From Povalibacter uvarum (GTDB taxonomy: Bacteria > Pseudomonadota > Gammaproteobacteria > Steroidobacterales > Steroidobacteraceae), in the NCBI RefSeq assembly GCF_014202975.1, contig NZ_JACHHZ010000004.1, forward strand, positions 372,001-436,000: a stretch of 64,000 bases of DNA, read 5' to 3'. Under the pieces are notes generated by a model, which worked only from the letters and a program-made list of their open reading frames with translations, was not told where the DNA came from and did no database searches. A program made the position numbers and the translations under genes. Of this stretch, positions 1 through 8,020 are shown piece by piece (position 1 is the stretch's first letter; each line of letters starts with the position of its first letter).

Positions 1-366
1 GGCGTCTCCGCCGGCGTATTGTGGGGAGCGTTCACTGGCTTTGCGGCGGTCGCGGCCGTGGCGTTCTTCGCCGTGTGGAGCGTGCTGTCCAATATCTTCT
101 GCACGATATTGATCTTCACGACGCGTCCGTTCCGGCTCTACGAACGTATCGAGCTGCTGGAGAACGGCGAGAAACCCGGCCTGAAGGGACGTGTGACCGA
201 CATCAACCTGATCTACACGACGTTGCAGGAAGAAAATGGCAGCGATGCATCGAACGCAACGACGCTGCAGATCCCGAACAGCCTGTTCTTCCAGCGCGTC
301 GTCCGTCGCTGGACCGGCAGCGCCATGCGGCCGCTCGAGGAGTCGACATCGACGAACGACGGCTGA
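1..366 (+). CDS. Mechanosensitive ion channel (MscS family), 3' end only
   Basis: The reading frame is open from the first base of the window, so this is the C-terminal 121 residues of a longer gene. A hydrophobic, Ala/Gly/Val-rich segment of the type that lines MscS pores (about residues 9-35) is followed by a small beta-type region resembling the MscS middle domain. That region has a basic R-P-F/Y-E-R-I-E-L-L stretch and ends in QIPNSLFFQRVVRR, which matches the IPN motif typical of MscS channels. The expected product is an inner-membrane channel that opens under hypo-osmotic stress. The protein ends soon after the middle domain, so it has a short C-terminal cage or none. The family call is fairly firm; the subfamily cannot be judged without the N-terminus. 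Confidence 0.8.
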   Translation, partial: GVSAGVLWGAFTGFAAVAAVAFFAVWSVLSNIFCTILIFTTRPFRLYERIELLENGEKPGLKGRVTDINLIYTTLQEENGSDASNATTLQIPNSLFFQRVVRRWTGSAMRPLEESTSTNDG

Positions 367-384
367 TGTCATCGATCAGGAGGA

Positions 385-490
385 AGATTCTCCACGGGGG
401 GCACGGGGCGCCACGGGGAAGAATAAAGTCTGCCGGAAAAAATGCTTGTCCCCGTGGTACCCCGTGTTCCCCGTGGAAAGTCTTCTCTTC
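385..490. repeat. Intergenic palindrome of tandem nonamers (CACGGGG type), copy 1
   Basis: The left arm (391-420) contains three near-repeats of the nonamer NNCACGGGG and the right arm (448-478) contains their inverted complements (CCCCGTGNN). About 27 bases separate the arms. The element fills the gap between the channel gene and the convergent peptidase gene, so it could act as a bidirectional 3' hairpin. Related copies lie at 19667-19803 and 32695-32823. Confidence 0.75.
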
Positions 491-498
491 TCTCTTCC

Positions 499-1896
499 TT
501 AGCGTCCGCGCCGCACCCCACCGAGCTCGATTGCGAGGCCATAGATATGATCGAGCCCCTGGTAGAACGAGGCGACGGGCAGGCGCTCGTTCAATCCGTG
601 GGCGAACATCTCGCTCGGCTTGCTGAACATGCCTGAGCTGGCGAAGGTCGGAATGCCGGCGATGCGATAGACCTTGCCGTCCGTGCCGCCAGATTCGAGA
701 TAGGGGACGACCGCGACGCTGGGATAGTTCGCACGGACGGAGCGCGTGATTGCCGCCATGACGTCCGGGCGCATCTCCGAGACCGGGCTCGCTTCGGGAT
801 TGCCTCGCGTCACGACTTTCACCTGCGGGTCACCGATCGCGGTGACAAGTGCGTCGCGTACGGTGTCGACGGGCACGCCGGGGAAAATACGGCAATTCAC
901 CGCCGCAGTAGCGGTCTGCGGCAACGCATTCTCCGCATGGCCTGCCTGCAGCATCGTCGCGACGCATGTAGTGCGGGTCGTGCCGACGAACTCCGGCGAC
1001 TTGGCGAGTGCGTCCGCGGCCGTGGCATCAGTCGGATCAGCAGAGAACTTCCGCAGTGCCTCGCCGACGGCACCAGGCTGTGCCTTGCCGACGGCGCCGA
1101 GATACGCCCGCGTCAGCGCGTTCGCCATCACCGGGAATTTGTACGCTTCGATCTTCTCGATCGCATGCGCAAGCTGATAGATCGCGTTGTCGCTGCGCGG
1201 CCGCGAGCTGTGACCGCCGGGATTGGTGACGGTCACGTCGAACGTCGCGTATGTCTTCTCAGCGCCCTGCACGAGGTAGATGAGCGGCTTGCCCGTCGCA
1301 TCGTCGAGAATGCCGCCGCCGGCATCGGTGTTGATGGCGAACTCCGAATCCTTGACCCACGGATGCGCGGCGATGAGCCGGGTCGTGTCCATTGCCGTCT
1401 CTTCGTCGCCGACGAACGCGAAGACCAGGTCGCGCGCCGGCTTCAGCTGTTCGGCCTTGAAGCGCAGGATCGTGGAAACGAGGGCAACCACGCCAGCCTT
1501 GTTGTCCATCGTGCCGCGGCCGTAGAAGTTGCCGTTCTCCTCGATCAGCGTGAACGGATCTCGCTCCCATTCCTCCGGCCGCGCATCGACGACATCCATG
1601 TGCGCCGAGAAAAGAACCGGCTTGCCCCGCTTCTGTCCGGTGAGGCGCACGATGAGTGCCTTCTCACCCGCATGATCGATCGTGGCAATATCCGTTTCCG
1701 GGACGCCGCCCGTCTTGAGAACCTCGACGAGGTACGCAACCATCGCCGGTGTCTGCTTCTGCTCCGCTGCCGTCCGGAACGAAATGACGCGTGCGTAGAC
1801 TTCGCGGGCTTTGACCTGGTGCGACGCTGTCTGCGCATGCGCAGAGAACGAAATGGCGATAGCCAGCGCGGCCGCGCACAGAATCGGCTTTCTCAT
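499..1896 (-). CDS. Secreted M20 family metallopeptidase
   Basis: A 465-residue zinc-dependent exopeptidase of the M20 (ArgE/DapE/CPG2) family. The ATG at 1896 is chosen because it is followed by a clean signal peptide (MRKP, hydrophobic core, AHA-Q cleavage site) and preceded by GGAG; the frame runs further upstream but without a signal. Metal-binding motifs in order are SAHMDVV, GRGTMDNKAG with the bridging Asp, the catalytic GDEET, NTDAGG, and the late His in FAHGLNE. The dimerisation domain lies between NPGGHSSRP and the C-terminal part. The signal peptide places it in the periplasm or outside the cell. It is the last gene of the leftward cluster with two serine hydrolases and a TonB receptor, which fits hydrolysis of short peptides or N-acyl amino acids. 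The true substrate is unknown. Confidence 0.88.
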   Translation of the reverse strand: MRKPILCAAALAIAISFSAHAQTASHQVKAREVYARVISFRTAAEQKQTPAMVAYLVEVLKTGGVPETDIATIDHAGEKALIVRLTGQKRGKPVLFSAHMDVVDARPEEWERDPFTLIEENGNFYGRGTMDNKAGVVALVSTILRFKAEQLKPARDLVFAFVGDEETAMDTTRLIAAHPWVKDSEFAINTDAGGGILDDATGKPLIYLVQGAEKTYATFDVTVTNPGGHSSRPRSDNAIYQLAHAIEKIEAYKFPVMANALTRAYLGAVGKAQPGAVGEALRKFSADPTDATAADALAKSPEFVGTTRTTCVATMLQAGHAENALPQTATAAVNCRIFPGVPVDTVRDALVTAIGDPQVKVVTRGNPEASPVSEMRPDVMAAITRSVRANYPSVAVVPYLESGGTDGKVYRIAGIPTFASSGMFSKPSEMFAHGLNERLPVASFYQGLDHIYGLAIELGGVRRGR

Positions 1897-2009
1897 CGGG
1901 GCGTCTCCGGGGAACGATGCGGCAAGCATAACCCAAGCGCTCGTGCGCTCCGTCAACCGCGCATTCCGACACGATACTCGTGCAGGAACGCGATTCGCCG
2001 GATCGCGGG

Positions 2010-3071
2010 TTATTTCTTCTTCAGGTACAGGCCCGCGATGGCGCGCGCCGTCTGATAGGGCTCGGGATCGTCCCGATTCGTCAGCACGATGACGGTGAGA
2101 TGCTCGTCCGGATAACGGACGATCACGTTGCGAAAGCCCTTCGTCTCGCCCGAATGCCACAGCGTCGTGCCGCCGGTCTCTTCGCGCGTGATCCGCCAGC
2201 CCATTGCGTACTCGATCGTGGGATCGTCCGTCTTCGTCACGGGTGTGAATGCGAGCTCGCGGGAACTGTCGGTGAGCAATCGGTCGTCGTAGAGCGCGGC
2301 ATCCCAGTTGGCGAGATCGTCGATCGACGAGTAGATGCCGCCATCGCCGAGGACCGCGCTCGTCTGGCTCTGGTCGGTCCGGGCCCATGCGCCGTTCTCG
2401 AGGCTGTGACCGAAAGCCCGGTGAGCGACGACCGATACACCTTCCTCGTGGGCGACCGTGTTCATCATCCGCAACGGCTGGAAGATTCGTTCGCGCAGGA
2501 ACGTCGCAAACGTCTTGCCGGACACGCGCTCGACGATCAGTGCGAGCAGGGCATAGCCGCTGTTGCTGTAGCGATAGCTGCTGCCGGGTGCGAAGTACGT
2601 CTTGTCCTGGGTTTCCAGAATTTTCAGCACGTCCGCGTCGTGGAGCTGTCCGGTCATCTGCGGCGGGATCACTTCCTCGTAGTCGATGAGGCCCGACAGA
2701 TGCGACAGCAGATGGCGAACGGTGATCGCATCAGTCGCGGCGGGTAGATCGGGAAACCACTTGCTGATCGGATCGTCGAGCTGGAGCTGGCCGTCCTGCG
2801 CGAGCAGCAGGATCGAGGCCGCGGTGAATTGCTTCGTGACCGAAGCGAGCCGGTAATTCGTCTCGGGCTTCGCGGGTGCCCTCGTCGCGAGATCGGCCAA
2901 GCCGTAGGAGCGCTTGATGACCGGGTTGCCGTTGTGGATGAGCAGAACGGAGGCGCCGGGCACGTCGCCGTCGTAGTCGTGCATTATCTGGTCGACTTGA
3001 TCTTGCATCGAAGGGCCCTTGTCGCCGTCGTTGGTGCATGCGGCGGTCGTGAGTGCGTAGAGCGCGATCAT
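2010..3071 (-). CDS. Serine hydrolase, beta-lactamase class C / PBP4-like family
   Basis: A 353-residue member of the beta-lactamase/transpeptidase-like fold (Pfam Beta-lactamase type). The three active-site elements are visible: SVTK (S-x-x-K), YSN (Y-x-N) within SYRYSNSGY, and HSG within LWHSGETKG. The N-terminus has a short hydrophobic stretch ending in TTAAC, which could be a lipobox. The ATG at 3071 is used because the frame upstream translates a palindromic repeat (3104-3187) and then overlaps the previous gene. No convincing ribosome-binding site precedes it, so the start is uncertain. Members of this family include D-aminopeptidases, esterases and DD-peptidases rather than true beta-lactamases. 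It lies directly downstream of a second family member, suggesting a duplicated pair acting on related substrates. Confidence 0.85.
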   Translation of the reverse strand: MIALYALTTAACTNDGDKGPSMQDQVDQIMHDYDGDVPGASVLLIHNGNPVIKRSYGLADLATRAPAKPETNYRLASVTKQFTAASILLLAQDGQLQLDDPISKWFPDLPAATDAITVRHLLSHLSGLIDYEEVIPPQMTGQLHDADVLKILETQDKTYFAPGSSYRYSNSGYALLALIVERVSGKTFATFLRERIFQPLRMMNTVAHEEGVSVVAHRAFGHSLENGAWARTDQSQTSAVLGDGGIYSSIDDLANWDAALYDDRLLTDSSRELAFTPVTKTDDPTIEYAMGWRITREETGGTTLWHSGETKGFRNVIVRYPDEHLTVIVLTNRDDPEPYQTARAIAGLYLKKK

Positions 3072-3103
3072 GGGCCACAGGAACGCGGAGCGCTGTCGCG
3101 CTG

Positions 3104-3187
3104 ACGTCCGGCTGAAGCCGGACCCACGGGCGGAGTCTGACCCATGAGGGAGGCAGGGCTTCTGTGGGTCCGGCTTCAGCCGGACAC
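3104..3187. repeat. REP-like palindrome, GTGGGTCCGGC family, copy 1
   Basis: Two inverted copies of GTGGGTCCGGCTTCAGCCGG surround a short centre, and each copy is itself an internal hairpin (CCGGCTTCAGCCGG). The second copy of this element is at 18982-19062. It lies between the two serine hydrolase genes. Confidence 0.85.
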
Positions 3188-3195
3188 CTTCGTGC

Positions 3196-4821
3196 CTACG
3201 GACACGCGCGTACGCGCGTGAAAGCCAAATCTTCATAGTCGTAACTGAAGTCCGCATCTGGATCGACCTTGTTCATGGTCAGCGTCGTTGATCCGCCGAC
3301 CGGTGCGAAAGTCAGCCAGGCTTCGGCGTCGACGCTGTCGTCGTACCAGTCGACGAGCACGCGCTCTCCGACCTGCATGAGTCTACCGTGCAGCCCCGGC
3401 GATTTCGCGGCGACGAAGTCGACGGTGTCGCCGCGAGCGCACAGGGAAACTTCGCCGAACCACGGATCGCGATAGATGCCTTGCTGCTTGAACGAAGCCG
3501 ACACGGGAACGCGCGTGGAAGTGTCCGGGGCTCGATTCTGCGCCGGTACCGACGCGCGTTCGGCCTCGAGCTGATCGGCGTACCACGCAACAGGCTGGCC
3601 CTTCTCGGGCGCAGTGAGCTGCTTCGCGAGCAATGAATTCAGAACAGCGCGCGCATCCGAGCCATCGCCATTGATCAGGAACACGAAGCCGCTGTTCTTC
3701 TCCGGCAGCAGGTTGACCGCGGAGAACATGCCGGCGAGTGTGCCTGTGTGAGCGACTCGCAGAACGCCATCGACGTCTGAGATTCGCCAGCCGTAGCCGT
3801 AGGCATTGAAGCGACTCCCGTCCCAGGCTCGCTGGCGTTTCGAGATCGGCATGGGCATCTGCGCGCTCCAGAGCGCGTCGCGCTGGGTGCTCGAAAGCCA
3901 CGGAACGCCGGATGCGGATTTCAGCCCCGGGTTCAGCCACATCCGCATCCAGGTCAGCATGTCATTGAGGCTGCAGCGGATGCCGCCGGCCGCTGCCGAC
4001 GTGATCACCGGAACTATGGGGTCATCCTTGCGAATGACAGTATTCCCGTCGCCCTGCCGCATATGGGGCTGCGCGACGTTGCCGACCTGCTCGAGATTCC
4101 ATTCGCCGACCTGGCATCGAGTCATGCCAAGCGGCGCGAATAATTCGCGCTGCACGAGCTCTTCATAGGAGATGCCTGCGGCGGATGCCGCGACTTCACC
4201 CGCGACGACGTACATCAGATTGTCGTAGTCATAACCCGACCGGAAGCTGCGCTGCGGCTTGAGATGCTGCAGCCCGCTGATGATGTCGGCGCGAGTGAAC
4301 AGATTCGGCTCCGGCCAGAGCATCAGATCGCCCGCGCCTTCGCGCAGGCCGCTGTTGTGAATCAGCAGGTCGCGCACCTGCATGTTCTGCGTGACCCAGG
4401 GGTCGTGCATCTTGAACTGCGGCAGATACTTCGTAACAGGATCGTCCCACTGCAGCTTGCCCGCATCGACAAGGCGCGCGAGGACGCCGCTCGTCATTGC
4501 CTTGCTGTTCGATGCGATCTTGAACAGCGTGTCGTTGTCGATCTTCTGGCCCGAGCCTGCGACGACCTCGCCAGCAGCACGCGTGTAGACGACCTTGCCG
4601 TCCTGAATGACGCCCAGCGCGAGGCCCGGCAGGCGATAGCGCGTCATCACGTCCTGGAAGATTGCATCGAACTGCGGAGCGCCCGGGGCAGGGCGTTGCG
4701 CGTTCGCAGATGCAGGAGGGTGACTGGCGCAGGCTGCGAGCGCCAGTGCGATAGCGAAAGCCGGCAGGGAGCAGGAGTGCTTCATCAACCGAGAGTGCTT
4801 CATCAACCGAGAGTGCTTCAT
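3196..4821 (-). CDS. Serine hydrolase, beta-lactamase class C family, lipoprotein
   Basis: A 541-residue protein with the same fold as its downstream neighbour. Active-site elements are SNSK near residue 100, YDN in SGYDYDNLMY, and HTG in VAHTGTLAG. A C-terminal extension of about 130 residues has a beta-rich look, like the lipocalin-type domain (DUF3471-like) that often follows these hydrolases. The signal is a lipobox LAAC. The N-terminus is odd: an 18-bp unit is tandemly repeated so that MKHSRL occurs twice before MKHSCSLPAF, giving in-frame ATGs at 4821, 4803 and 4785. Only the first has a Shine-Dalgarno (GAGG five bases upstream), so it is used here. The expected location is a periplasmic or outer-membrane anchor, with a role in peptide or cell-wall stem-peptide hydrolysis. 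Confidence 0.88.
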   Translation of the reverse strand: MKHSRLMKHSRLMKHSCSLPAFAIALALAACASHPPASANAQRPAPGAPQFDAIFQDVMTRYRLPGLALGVIQDGKVVYTRAAGEVVAGSGQKIDNDTLFKIASNSKAMTSGVLARLVDAGKLQWDDPVTKYLPQFKMHDPWVTQNMQVRDLLIHNSGLREGAGDLMLWPEPNLFTRADIISGLQHLKPQRSFRSGYDYDNLMYVVAGEVAASAAGISYEELVQRELFAPLGMTRCQVGEWNLEQVGNVAQPHMRQGDGNTVIRKDDPIVPVITSAAAGGIRCSLNDMLTWMRMWLNPGLKSASGVPWLSSTQRDALWSAQMPMPISKRQRAWDGSRFNAYGYGWRISDVDGVLRVAHTGTLAGMFSAVNLLPEKNSGFVFLINGDGSDARAVLNSLLAKQLTAPEKGQPVAWYADQLEAERASVPAQNRAPDTSTRVPVSASFKQQGIYRDPWFGEVSLCARGDTVDFVAAKSPGLHGRLMQVGERVLVDWYDDSVDAEAWLTFAPVGGSTTLTMNKVDPDADFSYDYEDLAFTRVRACP

Positions 4822-4822
4822 C
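4775..4822 (-). repeat. 18-bp tandem repeat that multiplies the start codon
   Basis: The unit GAGTGCTTCATCAACCGA (+ strand) occurs at 4775-4792 and 4793-4810, and its first two thirds recur at 4811-4822. On the coding strand each unit carries an in-frame ATG, so the signal peptide can lengthen or shorten by six residues per unit without loss of frame. Confidence 0.9.
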
Positions 4823-4907
4823 GATTCCTCGGCAGGAGACCCAGGTCCGAAGCGTAAAGAGAGTGAGAAGAGTGAGCCAGTCCCTCGGCGATTTGTTCGT
4901 ATCGTGA

Positions 4908-4931
4908 GGCCCTCCCCAGACGGGGAGGGCC
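4908..4931. terminator. Hairpin upstream of serine hydrolase gene
   Basis: A 10-bp perfect stem (GGCCCTCCCC / GGGGAGGGCC) with a four-base loop. No T-run follows on either strand. Together with the hairpin at 4946-4969 it separates the TonB receptor gene from the hydrolase, so it may attenuate or end transcription, or stabilise the upstream mRNA. Confidence 0.6.
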
Positions 4932-4945
4932 TTGGGCTCGAGTGA

Positions 4946-4969
4946 CTCCCGGGGCATTCGCCCCGGGAG
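4946..4969 (-). terminator. Hairpin just downstream of the TonB receptor stop codon
   Basis: A 9-bp perfect stem (CTCCCGGGG / CCCCGGGAG) with a six-base loop, eight bases past the receptor stop codon in the direction of transcription. It lacks a U-tract, so it is a weak intrinsic terminator or an mRNA 3'-end stabiliser. Confidence 0.6.
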
Positions 4970-4976
4970 CGTGCGA

Positions 4977-7952
4977 TCAGAAGTCCAGCGTCAGCGTGAT
5001 CATGCCGTAACGAGCCGACTGATAGCCGGTGCCGAGCCCGTAGTCAGCGTTGCCATCCGGAACGGACGGCAGGTACTCGTCGACTTCCGTGTGTCGCTGC
5101 TGATCGAGCAGGTTGTACACGGAGAGCTTCACCGCGAGGTCTGCCGTCGAGAAGGAATGGCGGTAGGTCACGTTCGCGCCGACATCGAACAGCCACGGAG
5201 TTTCGCCGCCCGAGCCGCGCTTGCGCAGTTCGTACTCGCCCGTGGCTTCGTTGAACACGAAGAAGCTCCAGAAGCACTCGTCGTCATACGGGTTGCACTC
5301 GCCGAGCGCGCTGATCGGACGGCCGGAGTTTGCCGTCAGCGTTGCGCCGAATTCCCAGTGCTCGCCCAGCGCGTACGCACCGCGCATCTTGAGCGAGTGA
5401 CGGCGATCGTTCGGCAGGTAACCGTACGCGCCATAGTTCACCCACGGATTGTCGAAGGCTTCTGTGCGGCCTGCGTCCGCGAAGTCCGTGTCCGAGTTCA
5501 CCGGGCCTTCCGCGTTGCCCTTGGCCCAGGACAACGTGTACGTCGCATTGAAGGACCAGTTGTTGTCCCACGCGCGGTCGATCATGAACTCGAGAGCCTT
5601 GTATTCGCGCTTCGGTTCCTCCCAGCCGACTTCGCCCGCGTAGTTGCCGTCCTCGTCGTACATCGCCCAGCCCGCTCTGGAAGTGTCGATGGTGACGTAG
5701 CCGTCCGACTCGCCGTCGCAATCCGTGTCGGTGAACAAAGTGGTGTTCTTGCCCGGGTTGCCCATCACGAATCCGGGGCTGACGGGTTCGCCGTCGCACA
5801 GGATGCCGGTCGAGGAGATTTCCATGTCATCGATCGCGTTGTGCAGCCGGCGATACACACCGCGCACGCCCCACGACCACTTGTCGTCGATCATCGACTG
5901 GAAGCCGAGAATCAGTTCGTCCTGATACACCGGATCCATGTCCTGATCGACTTCGCCGCGCAGGTCGCCGACGGTGCCGTCACCCTGCGAATCGTCGACA
6001 GCGCCAAACTGGGCGCCGAGGATCGGGCGATAGCGCGTGACGCCGTTGTAGTCGAACGCTTCGAGGCCGAGGAACTGGTAATACGTGCGCCGGTCGAGGA
6101 AGCCGCCGGCCTGCTTGATGTTGATGACGTTCGCGACCGGCAGGAAGTAGCGGCCCGCGTTGCCGAAGATCTTGCTGCGGCTGTCTCCCTTGATATCCCA
6201 GGAGAAGCCGAGTCGCGGCGCGATCATGTCCTTCTGCTCGATGTACGTTTCGCCGTCGCCGTTCTTGTTCTCGAAGGACTCGACGCGGATGCCGGCGTTG
6301 AGGATCAGCTTTTCCGTGGCCTGCCAGTTGTCCTCGATGTAATAGGCGAAGTTGTCGGTTTCGAAATTCCCGTCCACCTCGTTCTGGCGGGTGCGGACGT
6401 ATTCGGTGCCGATGCCGATGGGCACGCCGTTCACGTTTGTCGTGCCAGCGCGATTGATCTCGTACAGCAGCCGCTCCGGGCCTGGATAGTACTGCTGGTG
6501 CGCCGAAGCGTTGGACTCGTGATCGAGGCCGAAGCGGACCTGGTGGTCGCCGAGCACCCATTCGAAGTCGAGTCGTGCTGCTTCGCGCGTATCGTCTCGC
6601 TGCGTGACGTTGGACGACGAAGTACAGCCGATATCGCCGCCGCCGCCAGGACGCAGATCGCGAACGCGGGCGCACTCGACGTCGTTCTGGCTGTAGCGCG
6701 AGAAGCGGCGCTCGTTCTCGCCGTAGAGCGCCTTCGCGGTGAATGTGTCGGTGATGTAAGAGGTGTAGGTCGCCGCCCAGTTCAGACCGCCGTTCTCGGT
6801 GAAGCGGGTCTGCTGGTAGTTGCCCTTCTGTCCCTCCGGGTACGTGAAGCCGAAGGCGTCGCGCTCTTCCTCGTTCTCATCGGAGAACGCCAGGAGCTCG
6901 ACGAGGTTGCTGTCGTTGATCTGCCAGTCGATCTTCGCGCCCCAGAAGCCGGTGTCTTCCTGCGCCTCGTAGAAGGTGTTGGCGGTGTCGCTGCTGTAGT
7001 CGTTCTCGAGATTACGCGCCTCGTACAACGCGAAGAAGAAGAGGTGATCCTGCACGATCGGTCCGGATGCGTAGACCGTCGCATTGGTCCGGTCGTACTC
7101 GTCCCATTCGTACATGCGATAAGGATTGCCTTCGCGGTCGAAGTGGTTCGTGCCTTTGCTCTGCAGGAAGCTCGGCTCCCACGCGATCTCCGTGCCGAAG
7201 TCGAACTCGTTCGTGCCCGAGCGCGTGACCGCATTGATCACGCCGCCCGTGCTGCGGCCGAACTCGACCGAGTAGCCGCCCGTCTTGACCTGGAATTCCT
7301 TGTAGAACGCGTAGGGCACCGACGAGGAGCCGACGCGGTTGTAGAAGTCCGTGACGTTGAGCCCGTTGATGTAGATCGAGTTCTCCGCGATCGAGGAACC
7401 GCCGAAGGAAATGCCGGCGCCCAGATCGCCGTCGCCGCGATTCAGGCCGGGGGCGAGCATTGCCACCGACAGAATGTCGCGCTCGACGGGAAGGCGCTCG
7501 AGATCTTCGCGCGTCAGGTTCGTCGCGGATTCCGTCGACTTCACGTCGACTGCCTGGATGACGCGTGTGCCGACGACGAGGATCTCTTCGACGTTGCCGG
7601 TGTTGACGGTCACATCGGCCGTCGTCGCGGCGCCCAGGATGACGTTGACCTCGGCCAGTTTGCCGAGTGACTTGCCGTCGCGCGTGCCTTCGATGATGTA
7701 CTTGCCGACCGGCAGGAACGAGAAGCGATACTGGCCGTCTTCGTCCGCCTTCACCGTGCGCGAGAACCCCGTGTCCGGATTGCGCACCGTGATCTCGAGT
7801 CCCTTCAGCGCGCTCTGGTCAGTCGTCGTGACCTTGCCCACGAGCGAACCGTCGTTGCTCGCGGCGCTGACGGAGTGCAACGGCAACGTTGCCGCTATGG
7901 CAGCTCCGAGCGCTACCTTCAGCGCCGTACTCAGCAGAACATTCTTTTTCAT
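4977..7952 (-). CDS. TonB-dependent receptor with N-terminal carboxypeptidase-regulatory-like domain (Oar-type)
   Basis: A 991-residue outer-membrane receptor. It has a signal peptide (residues 1-31, ending SVSAAS), then a carboxypeptidase-regulatory-like beta-sandwich (about 34-115) that repeats the pattern G-x-V-T-x-x-D and DGQYRFSFLPVGKY. A plug domain follows with VEEILVVGTR (TonB-box-like) and NSIYINGLNVTDFYNR, then a 22-strand barrel. The protein ends in alternating aromatic/hydrophobic residues with a terminal Phe, as expected for BAM insertion. The start is supported by GGGAGGG four bases upstream of ATG. It is transcribed after a transglutaminase-like gene and before peptidase-type hydrolases, so the likely cargo is a peptide or a peptide-containing polymer. 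Substrate assignment is inference. Confidence 0.92.
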   Translation of the reverse strand: MKKNVLLSTALKVALGAAIAATLPLHSVSAASNDGSLVGKVTTTDQSALKGLEITVRNPDTGFSRTVKADEDGQYRFSFLPVGKYIIEGTRDGKSLGKLAEVNVILGAATTADVTVNTGNVEEILVVGTRVIQAVDVKSTESATNLTREDLERLPVERDILSVAMLAPGLNRGDGDLGAGISFGGSSIAENSIYINGLNVTDFYNRVGSSSVPYAFYKEFQVKTGGYSVEFGRSTGGVINAVTRSGTNEFDFGTEIAWEPSFLQSKGTNHFDREGNPYRMYEWDEYDRTNATVYASGPIVQDHLFFFALYEARNLENDYSSDTANTFYEAQEDTGFWGAKIDWQINDSNLVELLAFSDENEEERDAFGFTYPEGQKGNYQQTRFTENGGLNWAATYTSYITDTFTAKALYGENERRFSRYSQNDVECARVRDLRPGGGGDIGCTSSSNVTQRDDTREAARLDFEWVLGDHQVRFGLDHESNASAHQQYYPGPERLLYEINRAGTTNVNGVPIGIGTEYVRTRQNEVDGNFETDNFAYYIEDNWQATEKLILNAGIRVESFENKNGDGETYIEQKDMIAPRLGFSWDIKGDSRSKIFGNAGRYFLPVANVINIKQAGGFLDRRTYYQFLGLEAFDYNGVTRYRPILGAQFGAVDDSQGDGTVGDLRGEVDQDMDPVYQDELILGFQSMIDDKWSWGVRGVYRRLHNAIDDMEISSTGILCDGEPVSPGFVMGNPGKNTTLFTDTDCDGESDGYVTIDTSRAGWAMYDEDGNYAGEVGWEEPKREYKALEFMIDRAWDNNWSFNATYTLSWAKGNAEGPVNSDTDFADAGRTEAFDNPWVNYGAYGYLPNDRRHSLKMRGAYALGEHWEFGATLTANSGRPISALGECNPYDDECFWSFFVFNEATGEYELRKRGSGGETPWLFDVGANVTYRHSFSTADLAVKLSVYNLLDQQRHTEVDEYLPSVPDGNADYGLGTGYQSARYGMITLTLDF

Positions 7953-8020
7953 ACACCCTCCCGGCCAGTGTTGTAGATGTGCGTGGTGTTGCTGCGAAAC
8001 CGTTCGTCGATGACCTCAGG

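Noticed and set aside
3072-3257. N-terminal extension of the serine hydrolase past ATG 3071
   Set aside because: The extra sequence is the translation of a REP-like palindrome and overlaps the upstream gene; a hydrophobic signal-like stretch begins near ATG 3071.
2010-4821. The two serine hydrolases taken as beta-lactamase resistance genes
   Set aside because: They are members of the broad class C/PBP4-like hydrolase family within a peptide-processing cluster; nothing in the sequence shows antibiotic specificity.
4932-7670. Very long plus-strand open frame opposite the TonB receptor gene
   Set aside because: It is the antisense shadow of a high-GC gene whose own frame has a signal peptide, plug and barrel; the shadow is Arg/Val/Ala-rich without any domain.
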